Of a stretch of DNA of 9,872 nucleotides, positions 1 to 7,609 are shown piece after piece; the stretch's first letter is position 1; every line of letters starts with the position of its first letter. The notes below the pieces were generated by a model. That model saw only the letters and a program-made list of their open reading frames with translations. It was not told where the DNA came from and searched no databases. Origin of the DNA: Flavobacteriales bacterium (GTDB lineage Bacteria; Bacteroidota; Bacteroidia; Flavobacteriales_F; PHOS-HE28); assembly GCA_016713865.1 (NCBI GenBank), contig JADJOG010000035.1, positions 1 to 9,872 on the forward strand, given 5' to 3'. The position numbers and the translations under genes were made by a program.

Positions 1-511
1 GGAAACGCGCGTCGGCACGCAGGTAGCCCTTGTCCACGTAATGGTCACGGATGGCCTTGCGGGCGCGGGTGAGCATCGCTTCGCTCACCATCTGGCGACG
101 CGCCAAGCCGGTCATCTCATCGAGCTTCTCCGATTCGTTCTTGGTGGCCCCCACGTATTTCCAGCGATTGAGCAACGGACGCTCCACCACCACGATGTGC
201 AGGAAGATGGTGCGCCCACGGATCTCTGCCGCTTCGATGCGCGCATCGCTGAACAGTTTCTGATCCCACAGGTTGCGTATGGCGCGGCTGATCCGCTCGC
301 CGGGCACTTCGATCTTATCGCCCACCTGCAGGCCCGCGAAGAGCTTCACGGCATTGGCGTCAACGGTGCGCGTGCCGCTCACGGTGATACCACCGATCTC
401 GTAGGTCTGCGGCATGGCGTAATCCATGAGCGGCGCCCCTTCCTGCGCGTGCAGGCCAAGCGAAACCAACGCCAGCGCCAAGAAGGGAAGGAACCTGAAG
501 ACCCGGAGCAT
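1..511 (-). CDS. bamA: Outer membrane protein assembly factor BamA (N-terminal part, cut by window edge)
   Basis: The first 170 residues of an Omp85/BamA protein are visible; the rest lies beyond position 1. BamA is the outer-membrane barrel that folds and inserts other barrel proteins, with periplasmic POTRA domains ahead of the barrel. The ATG at 511-509 opens a signal peptide (basic MLRVFR, then a hydrophobic stretch to about residue 20, likely cleaved around LHA-QE). Residues ~36-112 read as a POTRA domain (YEIGGITVSGTRTVDANAV..., ending in HIVVVERP). Residues 113-170 begin a second POTRA (NRWKYVGATK..., DHYVDKGYLRADARF). The start lies 1 bp after the uppS stop, so the two genes are probably translationally coupled. 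This position downstream of uppS is the usual one for bamA in Bacteroidota and favours bamA over another Omp85 paralogue. The barrel itself is not visible here. Confidence 0.9.
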   Translation of the reverse strand, partial: MLRVFRFLPFLALALVSLGLHAQEGAPLMDYAMPQTYEIGGITVSGTRTVDANAVKLFAGLQVGDKIEVPGERISRAIRNLWDQKLFSDARIEAAEIRGRTIFLHIVVVERPLLNRWKYVGATKNESEKLDEMTGLARRQMVSEAMLTRARKAIRDHYVDKGYLRADARF

Positions 512-512
512 G

Positions 513-1235
<723 letters not shown>

Positions 1236-1263
1236 AAGGGCGGCGAAGGTGCGAAGTAGGCGC

Positions 1264-2109
1264 TCAGTTCTTGCGCTTCATCCAATTGTACTGCTCCTCG
1301 CAATCGGAGAAGCGGCTGATGATGTAGGTGATGGAGAGGCCTGAATAGACGTACCAGTCGCGCGTATTCGAATCGCCACGCGCGCGGCCTGTGTTGCTAT
1401 GGTCAGGGATGGACTGTTCCAATCCGCTGCGATCGGCAAGCGTGGCGGCCAATGCGCCGTTCTCGAAGGCGAGCCGGGCATTGTCATAGTAGGTGCCGCT
1501 CACATCATCGATGTAGTCGGTCCAGGTGCGACGCATTCCCCATTCGACCTGCAGATCAACGCGGCCAAAATTGAATTTGAAACCGCCACCGAAGGGGATG
1601 CTCATGAGGTCCACCTTGTATGCCTCCCCGCCGCCAGTTGCTCCTTGGCCCTCAGTGCCCAACTGAACCAGATCGTACCAGGTATCGTCGAGCAGCGCCT
1701 GCGGGTTCGACCTGAAGTAGGCCAGCCCGCCGAACACGAAGGGTGTCCACTTGGTGCCTTCCTTCCCGCGGAGGCGGTACTTGAAGAAGTTGATCTCGAA
1801 GAGCGCGGAGACCTCGATCAGGCGGGAGCGGAAGTGCAGGTTGCGCGCGAGCTGCAGGCTATCATTCGAATCGCTGTCGTAGGCCTGCAAGGTGCCGTAG
1901 AGGCCTTGCAGCCGCATTGCGTAACGATCGGTGAAATTGTGCCGATACACCAATCCTCCCGCGAGCTTCGTGTCCCTGGGATAATGGCGATAGGGGTTCA
2001 GGTCGCCGATATAGTAGGAAGCGCCTACCGTGAGGCCGATCTCATTCACTTGGCCGCGAGCCGAAGCAGCGATTGCGCAAAGGGCGAAGAGGGCAATGGA
2101 ACGGAGCAT
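1264..2109 (-). CDS. DUF6089 family outer membrane beta-barrel protein
   Basis: A 281-residue protein of the Bacteroidota family DUF6089, usually found between nadK and uppS. The molecular function of the family is not known; its sequence suggests a small outer-membrane beta-barrel. ATG at 2109-2107 is chosen because it starts directly on a signal peptide (MLRSIALFALCAIAASARGQ, then VNEIGL). The frame continues 33 codons upstream, but that extension (EALPCSRGEQVLSPGRS...) looks non-coding. Family-like segments include GASYYIGDLNP near the mature N-terminus, TPFVFGGLAYFRSNP mid-protein, LGTEGQGATGGGEAYKVD, IPFGGGFKFNF, and RRTWTDYIDDVSGTYYDN near the C-terminus. Alternating aromatic and polar residues fit beta strands. 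It ends in a basic tail (NWMKRKN). The 105 bp between it and nadK is one of the larger gaps in this gene block and could hold an internal promoter. Confidence 0.88.
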   Translation of the reverse strand: MLRSIALFALCAIAASARGQVNEIGLTVGASYYIGDLNPYRHYPRDTKLAGGLVYRHNFTDRYAMRLQGLYGTLQAYDSDSNDSLQLARNLHFRSRLIEVSALFEINFFKYRLRGKEGTKWTPFVFGGLAYFRSNPQALLDDTWYDLVQLGTEGQGATGGGEAYKVDLMSIPFGGGFKFNFGRVDLQVEWGMRRTWTDYIDDVSGTYYDNARLAFENGALAATLADRSGLEQSIPDHSNTGRARGDSNTRDWYVYSGLSITYIISRFSDCEEQYNWMKRKN

Positions 2110-2163
2110 TCGGCTGCCTAACGGGACCTGCACGACCGTGGTATTCGGTGTGCTACGGCCGGG

Positions 2164-2171
2164 CGAAAGTA
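2164..2171 (-). promoter_or_regulatory. Weak candidate -7 box upstream of the DUF6089 gene
   Basis: On the minus strand this reads TACTTTCG, an imperfect match to the Bacteroidota -7 element TANNTTTG, about 55 bases ahead of the DUF6089 ATG in the 105-bp gap after nadK. No convincing -33 TTTG is visible at the expected spacing. It would give an internal promoter for DUF6089, uppS and bamA. This is a low-confidence motif call; the rest of the gap shows no other structure. Confidence 0.2.
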
Positions 2172-2214
2172 CCTGTTCACCCCTAGAGCACGGAAGGGCC
2201 TCAGCCACCGCGCG

Positions 2215-3126
2215 TTAACGATCGTGAAGCGGTTGGTTCAAGCCGCTCCGCAGGTCCAGGCCCCAATTGAGTTTCTCACGCAGGGTCTTCAGGAAGTCGT
2301 GCCCTTCGAGCTGCACCATGCGCATGGTGAATGGCGCGCGCCGCACGGTGATGCGCGAGCGCCCATCGATGGAGTGGCTGCGCGCATCGAGGTTGAGCAG
2401 GCATAGATCGCCGCGCGCCTCCAATTCGAGGCGGATGGAGAAACTGTCGGGCACCACGAAAGGGCGCACGTTCAGGTTGTGCGGCGATATGGGGTTGATC
2501 ACGATGGCATCGCTCGTGGGGAAGAGGATGGGGCCGCCGCAGCTAAGCGAATACGCCGTGCTGCCCGTTGGCGTGGCTAGGATGAGGCCGTCGGACCAAT
2601 AGGTGTTCAGGTAATCCTCATCGAGGAATACACGGACGGCGATCATGCTGGCGCTGTCGCGCTTGTGAATGCTCACCTCATTCAGCGCGAAGCAAGCGCT
2701 GCCCAGCAACGCATCTTGGTCCACCACCTCCAGCAAGGAACGGTCTTGTAAGGCATAGCGGCCCATTTTCAAAGCCGTCAGCGCCGCATCCACATCTTCG
2801 ATGCGCACATTGCTGAGGAAGCCGAGCCGACCCAGGTTGATGCCAAGCACGGGTACTGAGGCTTTGCTGAGCAACGCAACAGAATCGAGCAAGGTGCCAT
2901 CGCCGCCCAGGCTGATGCAGAGATCAATGCCCTTGAAACCACCATTGGCGGAGACGCCTGGAGGAAGCACCGCATCGCTCACGGAATAGCCGCAGTTCGA
3001 GAGCCAGGCGGCCATGTTCGCGGTGAGCACTGGTTCGATGCCGGCCGTGCGCATGCGGCCGATCACATCGCTCACCACTGGCGCCATGTCCGTTTCCATA
3101 TCCCGCCCGTTCACTACCGCTCGCAT
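2215..3126 (-). CDS. nadK: NAD kinase
   Basis: Phosphorylates NAD+ to NADP+ in the cytosol, the only route to NADP(H). The 303-residue length is normal for the family. The nucleotide-binding GGDG motif is at residues 74-77 within DLCISLGGDGTLLDSV. PVLGINLGRLGFLSNV follows at about 92-107, the conserved NE at 149-150, and the second signature DGLILATPTGSTAYSLSCGG runs from 179 to 198. The region after it (FPTSDAIVINPISPHNLNVRP) is the usual continuation. ATG at 3126-3124 lies 3 bp after the stop of the upstream Omp85 gene, which supports cotranscription. All catalytic segments are intact and there is no reason to suspect loss of function. Confidence 0.96.
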   Translation of the reverse strand: MRAVVNGRDMETDMAPVVSDVIGRMRTAGIEPVLTANMAAWLSNCGYSVSDAVLPPGVSANGGFKGIDLCISLGGDGTLLDSVALLSKASVPVLGINLGRLGFLSNVRIEDVDAALTALKMGRYALQDRSLLEVVDQDALLGSACFALNEVSIHKRDSASMIAVRVFLDEDYLNTYWSDGLILATPTGSTAYSLSCGGPILFPTSDAIVINPISPHNLNVRPFVVPDSFSIRLELEARGDLCLLNLDARSHSIDGRSRITVRRAPFTMRMVQLEGHDFLKTLREKLNWGLDLRSGLNQPLHDR

Positions 3127-3129
3127 GAT

Positions 3130-4539
3130 TCAGAAAGGTTGCGTGAAATGTAGGTATAGGCCGCGCTCGCCCAAGGCATTCAGCGTGTACTCAACGCGCA
3201 GCACCTGATCGTAGCTGGTTACCAGATCGAGGCCGGCGCCATAACCGCTGAGCCATTCGTCGGCTAATCGGTTCGCTTCGGCATAGCGGCTGTCCCATAC
3301 CCGGCCGCCATCGGCGAAGAGGTTCAGGTAAAGTGCGATGTACAGCGTGCGGAAGGCCTCGGCGGGCATGAACTCGGCGCGCTCCGTGCGGGGCTTGATC
3401 AGTTGCCATACCGCGTTGGCACGGCCCATGGTGAAATGCTCGCCATCGACCACGTAGTATTCGTAGCCGCGCACCTGATGCGCATAGCCCAGCCCTTCCT
3501 GCACATAATAAGGCGGTGTGCCCCAGGTGTGCTTCCCGCGCACCGATGCCGCCAGCGTGATGGGATCACTGACGCGCCACCACTTCTTCAGGGTGGCGTA
3601 AGCGGTTGTGATGTCGGGTGCATGCTCGCCCGCCAAGCCGATGCCGAGCCGATCGATCCGCGCCTCGGCGTAGTGGCCCTTCCGCGGAAAAGCCCGCAGA
3701 TCGCGCCGATCCCATACCACGCCATAGCCGATGCTCATGTACTGGGCTTGCCCGGCGGCATCGGCGAAATAGTCGATGGCCACGCGCGTCACGGTATCGG
3801 CCACCTCGGCACGCACGAAACCGATGCGCGCGAAATGCCGCACATCGTGCGCCGGGCGGAAGGTCAACTCCGCATCGGCCTTGCGCTCGGTGCGGTTCGC
3901 GCCCTCCGGATTGCGCAAGAGCACGCGCTTGTTGGCCAGCGTCGCCGCTGTTACCTCGGCCTGTTCGGCGTACAACGCGCCTATGCTGGCACCCCAGCGC
4001 TGGCGGCGATCGATGCCTGGCACCTTGTAGCGGAAGCCGAATTGCCTCGTGTAACCGAACTGGGCCTTGAGGAAGAGCGTTTCGTTGCGGCCGCGGAAGT
4101 TGTACTTGTACAAGTAAGCGCCGTAGTTCACGCGATCCGGATCGCGGTTGAATCCGCGCCACCAGGTGTTGAAGTTGGGATCGGCCAGTTGGAAGATGGG
4201 CGCTGGCCAGATGCTCCAGCGCTCGTTCACCACCACTTGGATGATCACCTGCCGCATGTCGATGAAGAGGGGCAGCACCGTGACCGTGTTGAAAAGGCCG
4301 GTGTTCATCAGGTTCTGCCGGCTGCGCTCCATGCGCTCATACAGCACGCCCTGCGGCAGGGTGTCGCCTTCCTGCACCAGCATTTCGCGCAGGATGATCC
4401 GCTCCTTGGTGGCCTTGTTGCCGGTGATGGCGAAGCCTGCTACGCGAAGAGGCTCATCGACCATTGGCGATGGAGCCGATTGCCCGCGCACCACTGCGAT
4501 CAGCAGCAGGGCAGCTGCGAGGAACAGCGCGCGCGACAT
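3130..4539 (-). CDS. Small Omp85 (BamA/TamA-like) outer membrane protein with one POTRA domain
   Basis: A 469-residue protein built like a reduced Omp85 protein: signal peptide (MSRALFLAAALLLIAVVRGQ), one POTRA-like domain at about residues 30-110 (LRVAGFAITGNKATKERIIL... to VVVNERWSIWPAP), then a beta-rich barrel region of roughly 350 residues. The barrel contains HQVRGYEYYVVDGEHF and LFADGGRVWDS, typical of the last strands of the surface-antigen (D15) domain. It ends YLHFTQPF, with a terminal aromatic residue as in outer-membrane barrels. ATG at 4539-4537 is preferred over a GTG at 4602, which would add 21 residues before the signal peptide. It is clearly different from the bamA at the left edge: shorter, with a single POTRA. 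A role in inserting or transporting outer-membrane components is inferred from family only; the substrate is unknown. Confidence 0.85.
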   Translation of the reverse strand: MSRALFLAAALLLIAVVRGQSAPSPMVDEPLRVAGFAITGNKATKERIILREMLVQEGDTLPQGVLYERMERSRQNLMNTGLFNTVTVLPLFIDMRQVIIQVVVNERWSIWPAPIFQLADPNFNTWWRGFNRDPDRVNYGAYLYKYNFRGRNETLFLKAQFGYTRQFGFRYKVPGIDRRQRWGASIGALYAEQAEVTAATLANKRVLLRNPEGANRTERKADAELTFRPAHDVRHFARIGFVRAEVADTVTRVAIDYFADAAGQAQYMSIGYGVVWDRRDLRAFPRKGHYAEARIDRLGIGLAGEHAPDITTAYATLKKWWRVSDPITLAASVRGKHTWGTPPYYVQEGLGYAHQVRGYEYYVVDGEHFTMGRANAVWQLIKPRTERAEFMPAEAFRTLYIALYLNLFADGGRVWDSRYAEANRLADEWLSGYGAGLDLVTSYDQVLRVEYTLNALGERGLYLHFTQPF

Positions 4540-4609
4540 GGTTGCGAAGATCGGGGTGCTTGGCGTGCCGGGAACGTGAATCGATCGCCGATCCGGCACC
4601 ACCCGCGAC

Positions 4610-5272
4610 CTAGAGGTTGATGTAACGCATCAGCTCCTCGTAGCGGCCGCGCAGATCCTCGTGCAATTTGCTGCCCTGATAGGTCGATTTCACGAAGAGC
4701 TCGTACCGATCGAAGGAGCGCAGCACATCGCTGATCTCCTCGCGGTTGATCTTCAAGGTGACCTCCACGCGGGCCGAATCGGGGAGCGTGCGCGTATAGA
4801 CGCTGAGCACCTTGGCATCATTCGCCTCAACCAGCCGCGCGATCTCGTGCAGGCTGTAATCGATCTGGTTCATCTCCAGCACCACGATGCTGCCCGGCTC
4901 ATTGATGTTGGTCACCTGCGCCAAGCGCCGCAAGGCTTCGTGCTCGGTGATCGCACCGAGATAAATTCCCATCTCATCCAACACCGGTACAACGGAGAGG
5001 CCTCGCTCGCTGAACAGCCGCATGACCTCGTAGATGTGCTGCCCGCCGCGCGCATAGGGGATCTCAACGCTATCCATCACCGCTGCCACAGCCGCGCGCG
5101 CATCATTGCGGTCGACCAGGTCGCGCTCATGCACGATGCCCACCAGGCGGCGCCCCTCGACCACCGGCAAATGGCCCACCTTGAACTCCTCGAGCCAATC
5201 GAGCGCGCGGGAAACATCGTCCTGCGGCCGGAGCGGCGGTATATCGGCGGTGATCAGGTCGATGGCGTGCAT
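4610..5272 (-). CDS. CBS-pair protein with C-terminal ACT-like domain
   Basis: A 220-residue cytosolic protein. Two CBS motifs form a Bateman module: residues ~1-60 (ADIPPLRPQDDVSRALDWL, then VGHLPVVEGRRLVGIVHERD) and ~63-120 (VAAVMDSVEIPYARGGQHI, then LSVVPVLDEMGIYLGAITEH). Residues ~125-200 (SIVVLEMNQIDYSLHEIARL, then VEVTLKINREEISDVLRSF) look like an ACT-type small-molecule-binding fold, an AcuB-like arrangement. CBS pairs usually sense adenine nucleotides, so a regulatory role responding to nucleotide or NAD status next to nadK is plausible but is inference; no ligand can be read from sequence. ATG at 5272-5270 is the first gene of the minus-strand block, divergent from pdxJ across 45 bp. 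Confidence 0.88.
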   Translation of the reverse strand: MHAIDLITADIPPLRPQDDVSRALDWLEEFKVGHLPVVEGRRLVGIVHERDLVDRNDARAAVAAVMDSVEIPYARGGQHIYEVMRLFSERGLSVVPVLDEMGIYLGAITEHEALRRLAQVTNINEPGSIVVLEMNQIDYSLHEIARLVEANDAKVLSVYTRTLPDSARVEVTLKINREEISDVLRSFDRYELFVKSTYQGSKLHEDLRGRYEELMRYINL

Positions 5273-5317
5273 GCTGTGAATCTACTTTTGGCGGCCCCTG
5301 GGTGCGGTGCAAAAGAA
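5273..5317. promoter_or_regulatory. Divergent intergenic region between the CBS gene and pdxJ
   Basis: These 45 bases separate two divergent gene blocks and should carry promoters for both. On the plus strand TACTTTTG at 5283-5290 matches the Bacteroidota -7 box TANNTTTG exactly and lies 27 bases before the pdxJ ATG. On the minus strand TTCTTTTG (5317-5310) differs from the box at one position and lies about 38 bases before the CBS gene ATG. The two share a 6-bp inverted repeat, CTTTTG (5285-5290) with CAAAAG (5310-5315). No clear -33 TTTG is seen for either direction. Confidence 0.5.
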
Positions 5318-6040
5318 ATGGAAGGGTTGACACGCCTGAGCGTCAATATCAACAAGCTCGCCACGTTGCGCAATGCGCGCGGCGGCAATAACCCCGATGT
5401 GCTGGGCTGGGCTGTGGACATCCAACGCTTCGGTGCGCAGGGCATCACCATCCATCCGCGTCCCGATGAGCGGCACATCCGGCGGTCTGATGCGCGGGCG
5501 CTGCGCGCGCTTGTGACCACCGAGTACAACATCGAAGGCTATCCGAGCGCCGACTTCATCCAACTGGTGCTGGAGGTAAAGCCCGAACAGGTCACGCTTG
5601 TTCCCGATCCGCCGGGCGTGCTCACGAGCAATGCGGGCTGGGATGCGCGCGGGCGAAAGGTCGAGTTGCGCGAGATCATCCACCGATTCAGAGCGGCCGG
5701 CATACGCGCGTCGCTTTTCATGGAATGCGATCCGGAGCAGATCGCGCACGCTGCCGATACCGGTGCCGATCGCATCGAACTGTACACCGAGCCTTACGCC
5801 GCAGGATACAGGAACGGACGCGAACAAGCAGTGGCGCCCTTCGTTGCTGCAGCGCAGCGCGCGCAAGAGCTCAGCTTGGGCGTGAATGCTGGCCACGACC
5901 TCAGCTTGGAGAACCTCGCTTATTTCGTGAGGCAGGTGCCACATGTGCTCGAGGTCTCCATTGGCCACGCGCTCATCTGCGACGCGCTCACCTTCGGCAT
6001 GGAGAATACCGTGGCGCTTTACCTGCGCGAACTCCGATGA
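5318..6040 (+). CDS. pdxJ: Pyridoxine 5'-phosphate synthase
   Basis: Catalyses the last ring-closing step of DXP-dependent vitamin B6 synthesis: 1-deoxy-D-xylulose 5-phosphate plus 3-amino-2-oxopropyl phosphate gives pyridoxine 5'-phosphate. It is a cytosolic TIM barrel. The 240-residue length is normal. Landmarks: LSVNINKLATLRNARGGN at 7-24, GITIHPRPDERHI at 42-54 (active-site H46), TEYNIEG at 68-74 with the conserved Glu, VTLVPDPPG at 92-100, and GVNAGHDLS at 188-196 with the second catalytic His (H193). ATG at 5318 is used. A TTG at 5327 would give MTRLSVNINK, the commonest family N-terminus, so the true start could be three codons later. It overlaps the next gene by 4 bp (ATGA), indicating coupled translation. 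Confidence 0.96.
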   Translation: MEGLTRLSVNINKLATLRNARGGNNPDVLGWAVDIQRFGAQGITIHPRPDERHIRRSDARALRALVTTEYNIEGYPSADFIQLVLEVKPEQVTLVPDPPGVLTSNAGWDARGRKVELREIIHRFRAAGIRASLFMECDPEQIAHAADTGADRIELYTEPYAAGYRNGREQAVAPFVAAAQRAQELSLGVNAGHDLSLENLAYFVRQVPHVLEVSIGHALICDALTFGMENTVALYLRELR

Positions 6041-6831
6041 GCACCGTTGATCTGCACTATCGTCGCTTGGGCCCTGCTGGCGCAACGCCGGTGGTGATCC
6101 TTCACGGGCTCTTCGGCAGCAGCGATAATTGGGCGAGCATCGGCAAAGAGCTCGCAGAGCCCAGCACGCCTGGCGCCACGGCCTTGGATGTGCTGCTCGT
6201 CGATCTGCGCGACCATGGGCGTTCGCCGCATACCGATGCAACCTCGTACCCCATCATGGCGGCCGATGTGCATGCACTCATCACCAGCCTCGGCCTGCAT
6301 GATGTGATCCTTGTTGGACATAGCATGGGTGGCAAGGCCGCCATGGCCTTCGCGCAGCAATGGCCGCACTTGCTGAAACAGCTGATCGTGATCGACATCA
6401 GCCCGAAAGAGCACGCGAACAACCACGCGCACATCATTCATGCGCTGCGCACCGCCGACCTCTCACCGGGTCAAGGACGCAAGCAAGCGGAAGCGCATAT
6501 CGCGCAGCATGTGAAAGAGCCGGGCGTGGTGCAGTTCCTCCTGAAGAACCTGTATTGGAAGGAGGATGATCGGCTCGCTTGGCGGATGAATGTGGAGCTG
6601 CTCGAGCGGGAGTTGCCTGCCATCCTCGCGGCCATCGGCCCCGAAACGGTGCGCGTGCCAACGCTATTCGTGCGCGGCGGCCAAAGCGATTACATCGTGC
6701 GCGAGGATGTTCCCGCCATCCGGGAGCAATTCACCAACAGCCGCGTGGAGACCGTGCCCTACGCCGGGCATTGGGTGCATGCGCAGGCACCGGACGATGT
6801 GATCCAATGGATCCGCGAAGCAGCCAAGTGA
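6037..6831 (+). CDS. Alpha/beta-fold hydrolase, YbfF-like esterase
   Basis: A 264-residue cytosolic alpha/beta hydrolase with no signal peptide. The order of motifs matches E. coli YbfF closely: oxyanion-hole strand VVILHGLFGSSDNW at 19-32, VDLRDHGRSP at 55-64, nucleophile elbow GHSMGGKAAM at 94-103 (Ser96), IDISP at 119-123 (Asp120, 24 residues after the Ser as in YbfF), QFLLKNLYW at 166-174, and AGHWVHAQAPDDV at 243-255 (His245). A complete Ser-Asp-His triad can be assigned. YbfF-type enzymes hydrolyse short acyl (thio)esters, but the natural substrate is not settled. The ATG overlaps the pdxJ stop (ATGA at 6037-6040). The association with pdxJ may simply be cotranscription. Confidence 0.92.
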   Translation: MSTVDLHYRRLGPAGATPVVILHGLFGSSDNWASIGKELAEPSTPGATALDVLLVDLRDHGRSPHTDATSYPIMAADVHALITSLGLHDVILVGHSMGGKAAMAFAQQWPHLLKQLIVIDISPKEHANNHAHIIHALRTADLSPGQGRKQAEAHIAQHVKEPGVVQFLLKNLYWKEDDRLAWRMNVELLERELPAILAAIGPETVRVPTLFVRGGQSDYIVREDVPAIREQFTNSRVETVPYAGHWVHAQAPDDVIQWIREAAK

Positions 6832-6836
6832 AGCAG

Positions 6837-7517
6837 ATGAAACCGACCGACCCTTTCGTTCACGCCTCCATGCGCGTACAACTGCGGACCGCGGTCGTGA
6901 TCTTGGCCTTTCTGCTCGGCGCATCGCGCACGCACGCGCAGGAAGACACCTTGTGGGTGCCCTACCATGGCGGCATGGAACTGCGTGATGGCATCTACCA
7001 GGACTTCCGCGCTTTCCGGTTGAATACGCCCAGCATACCGGCTAGCCGGATCCTCGATCAGCAAGGGCTGCCCGTGAGCGACCTGCGCACCGTGCTCAGC
7101 CGCGTGCAATTCCGCACCGATAGCGGAAACGTGCAGAAGCTGCGTATGGAGCGCATCTGGGGCTTCTGCCAGAACAACGTGGTGTACGTGGCTGCAGGTA
7201 ACGGCTTCTATCGCATCGGGCTCATGGGGAGCCTGGCGCACATGGTCTTTGAGCAGAGCTACCGCGACTGGGATCCATATCTCTACGGACGAGGCACCAT
7301 CGTGCGCACCGCTTTCGTGCAGCAGGTCATCGACATGGAGACCGGCCGCGCGCTGCCCTTCAATGCTTCGGGCGTGGATGCCGCCTTGGTGCACGATCCT
7401 TTGCTGCAAGAGGAGTTCCGCGCGCTCAGCAAGAAGCAGCGCAACAGCGACGAGGCGCTCTTCCGATTCCTGCGCCTTTACAACCAGCGCCATCCGCTGC
7501 TGTTGCCGCAGTTCTAA
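6837..7517 (+). CDS. Secreted protein of unknown function
   Basis: I do not recognise this family. The 226-residue protein has an N-terminal signal peptide (RVQLRTAVVILAFLLGASRTHAQ, cleavage probably near THA-QE), so it is probably periplasmic or exported; no lipobox and no further membrane segment is seen. The mature part begins EDTLWVPYHGGMELRDGIYQ, has aromatic-rich short segments (FCQNNVVYVAAGNGFYRIG, YLYGRGTIVRTAF) that suggest beta structure, and ends with a charged helical tail (EEFRALSKKQRNSDEALF) and HPLLLPQF. ATG at 6837 lies 5 bp after the hydrolase stop. ATG at 6870 would give a shorter, more standard signal peptide, and either could be used. It is very likely cotranscribed with pdxJ and the hydrolase, but nothing links it to their function. 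Confidence 0.75.
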   Translation: MKPTDPFVHASMRVQLRTAVVILAFLLGASRTHAQEDTLWVPYHGGMELRDGIYQDFRAFRLNTPSIPASRILDQQGLPVSDLRTVLSRVQFRTDSGNVQKLRMERIWGFCQNNVVYVAAGNGFYRIGLMGSLAHMVFEQSYRDWDPYLYGRGTIVRTAFVQQVIDMETGRALPFNASGVDAALVHDPLLQEEFRALSKKQRNSDEALFRFLRLYNQRHPLLLPQF

Positions 7518-7609
7518 GAGCCTGTGAAGCCAGCATGTCCCCGCAGATGATCGGCATGGTCTTTCGCGAGCGGCGTCGCGCGGCGGGCTACTTTGGCCGC
7601 CCCATCGCC
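7518..7609 (+). promoter_or_regulatory. Intergenic gap with a weak -7-like element before the EEP gene
   Basis: This 92-base gap follows the secreted-protein gene. At 7589-7596 the plus strand reads TACTTTGG, one short of the Bacteroidota -7 pattern in spacing, 13 bases before the ATG at 7610. No -33 element or terminator hairpin is convincing. The reading frame of the EEP gene is open through most of this gap from an ATG at 7535, but that part does not look like protein-coding sequence. Confidence 0.25.

Noticed and set aside
1399..2121. A 240-codon plus-strand frame opposite the DUF6089 gene
   Set aside because: The minus strand encodes recognisable DUF6089 segments; the plus-strand translation has no domain and no plausible start context.
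2110..2208. Upstream in-frame extension of the DUF6089 protein
   Set aside because: It would place 33 unrelated residues before a standard signal peptide; ATG 2109 is the better start.
3403..4620. A 405-codon open frame on the plus strand opposite the Omp85 gene
   Set aside because: It is antisense to a clear signal-peptide plus POTRA plus barrel gene. Its translation is rich in His, Arg, Ala and Pro with no recognisable motif, as expected for a GC-rich shadow frame.
4661..5317. N-terminal extension of pdxJ by about 219 codons in the same frame
   Set aside because: It runs antisense through the CBS gene, and PdxJ proteins begin right before SVNINK; the extension has no domain.
5282..6241. 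Minus-strand 319-codon frame opposite pdxJ
   Set aside because: The plus strand is clearly PdxJ; the minus translation is Arg/Ala/His-rich and has no domain.
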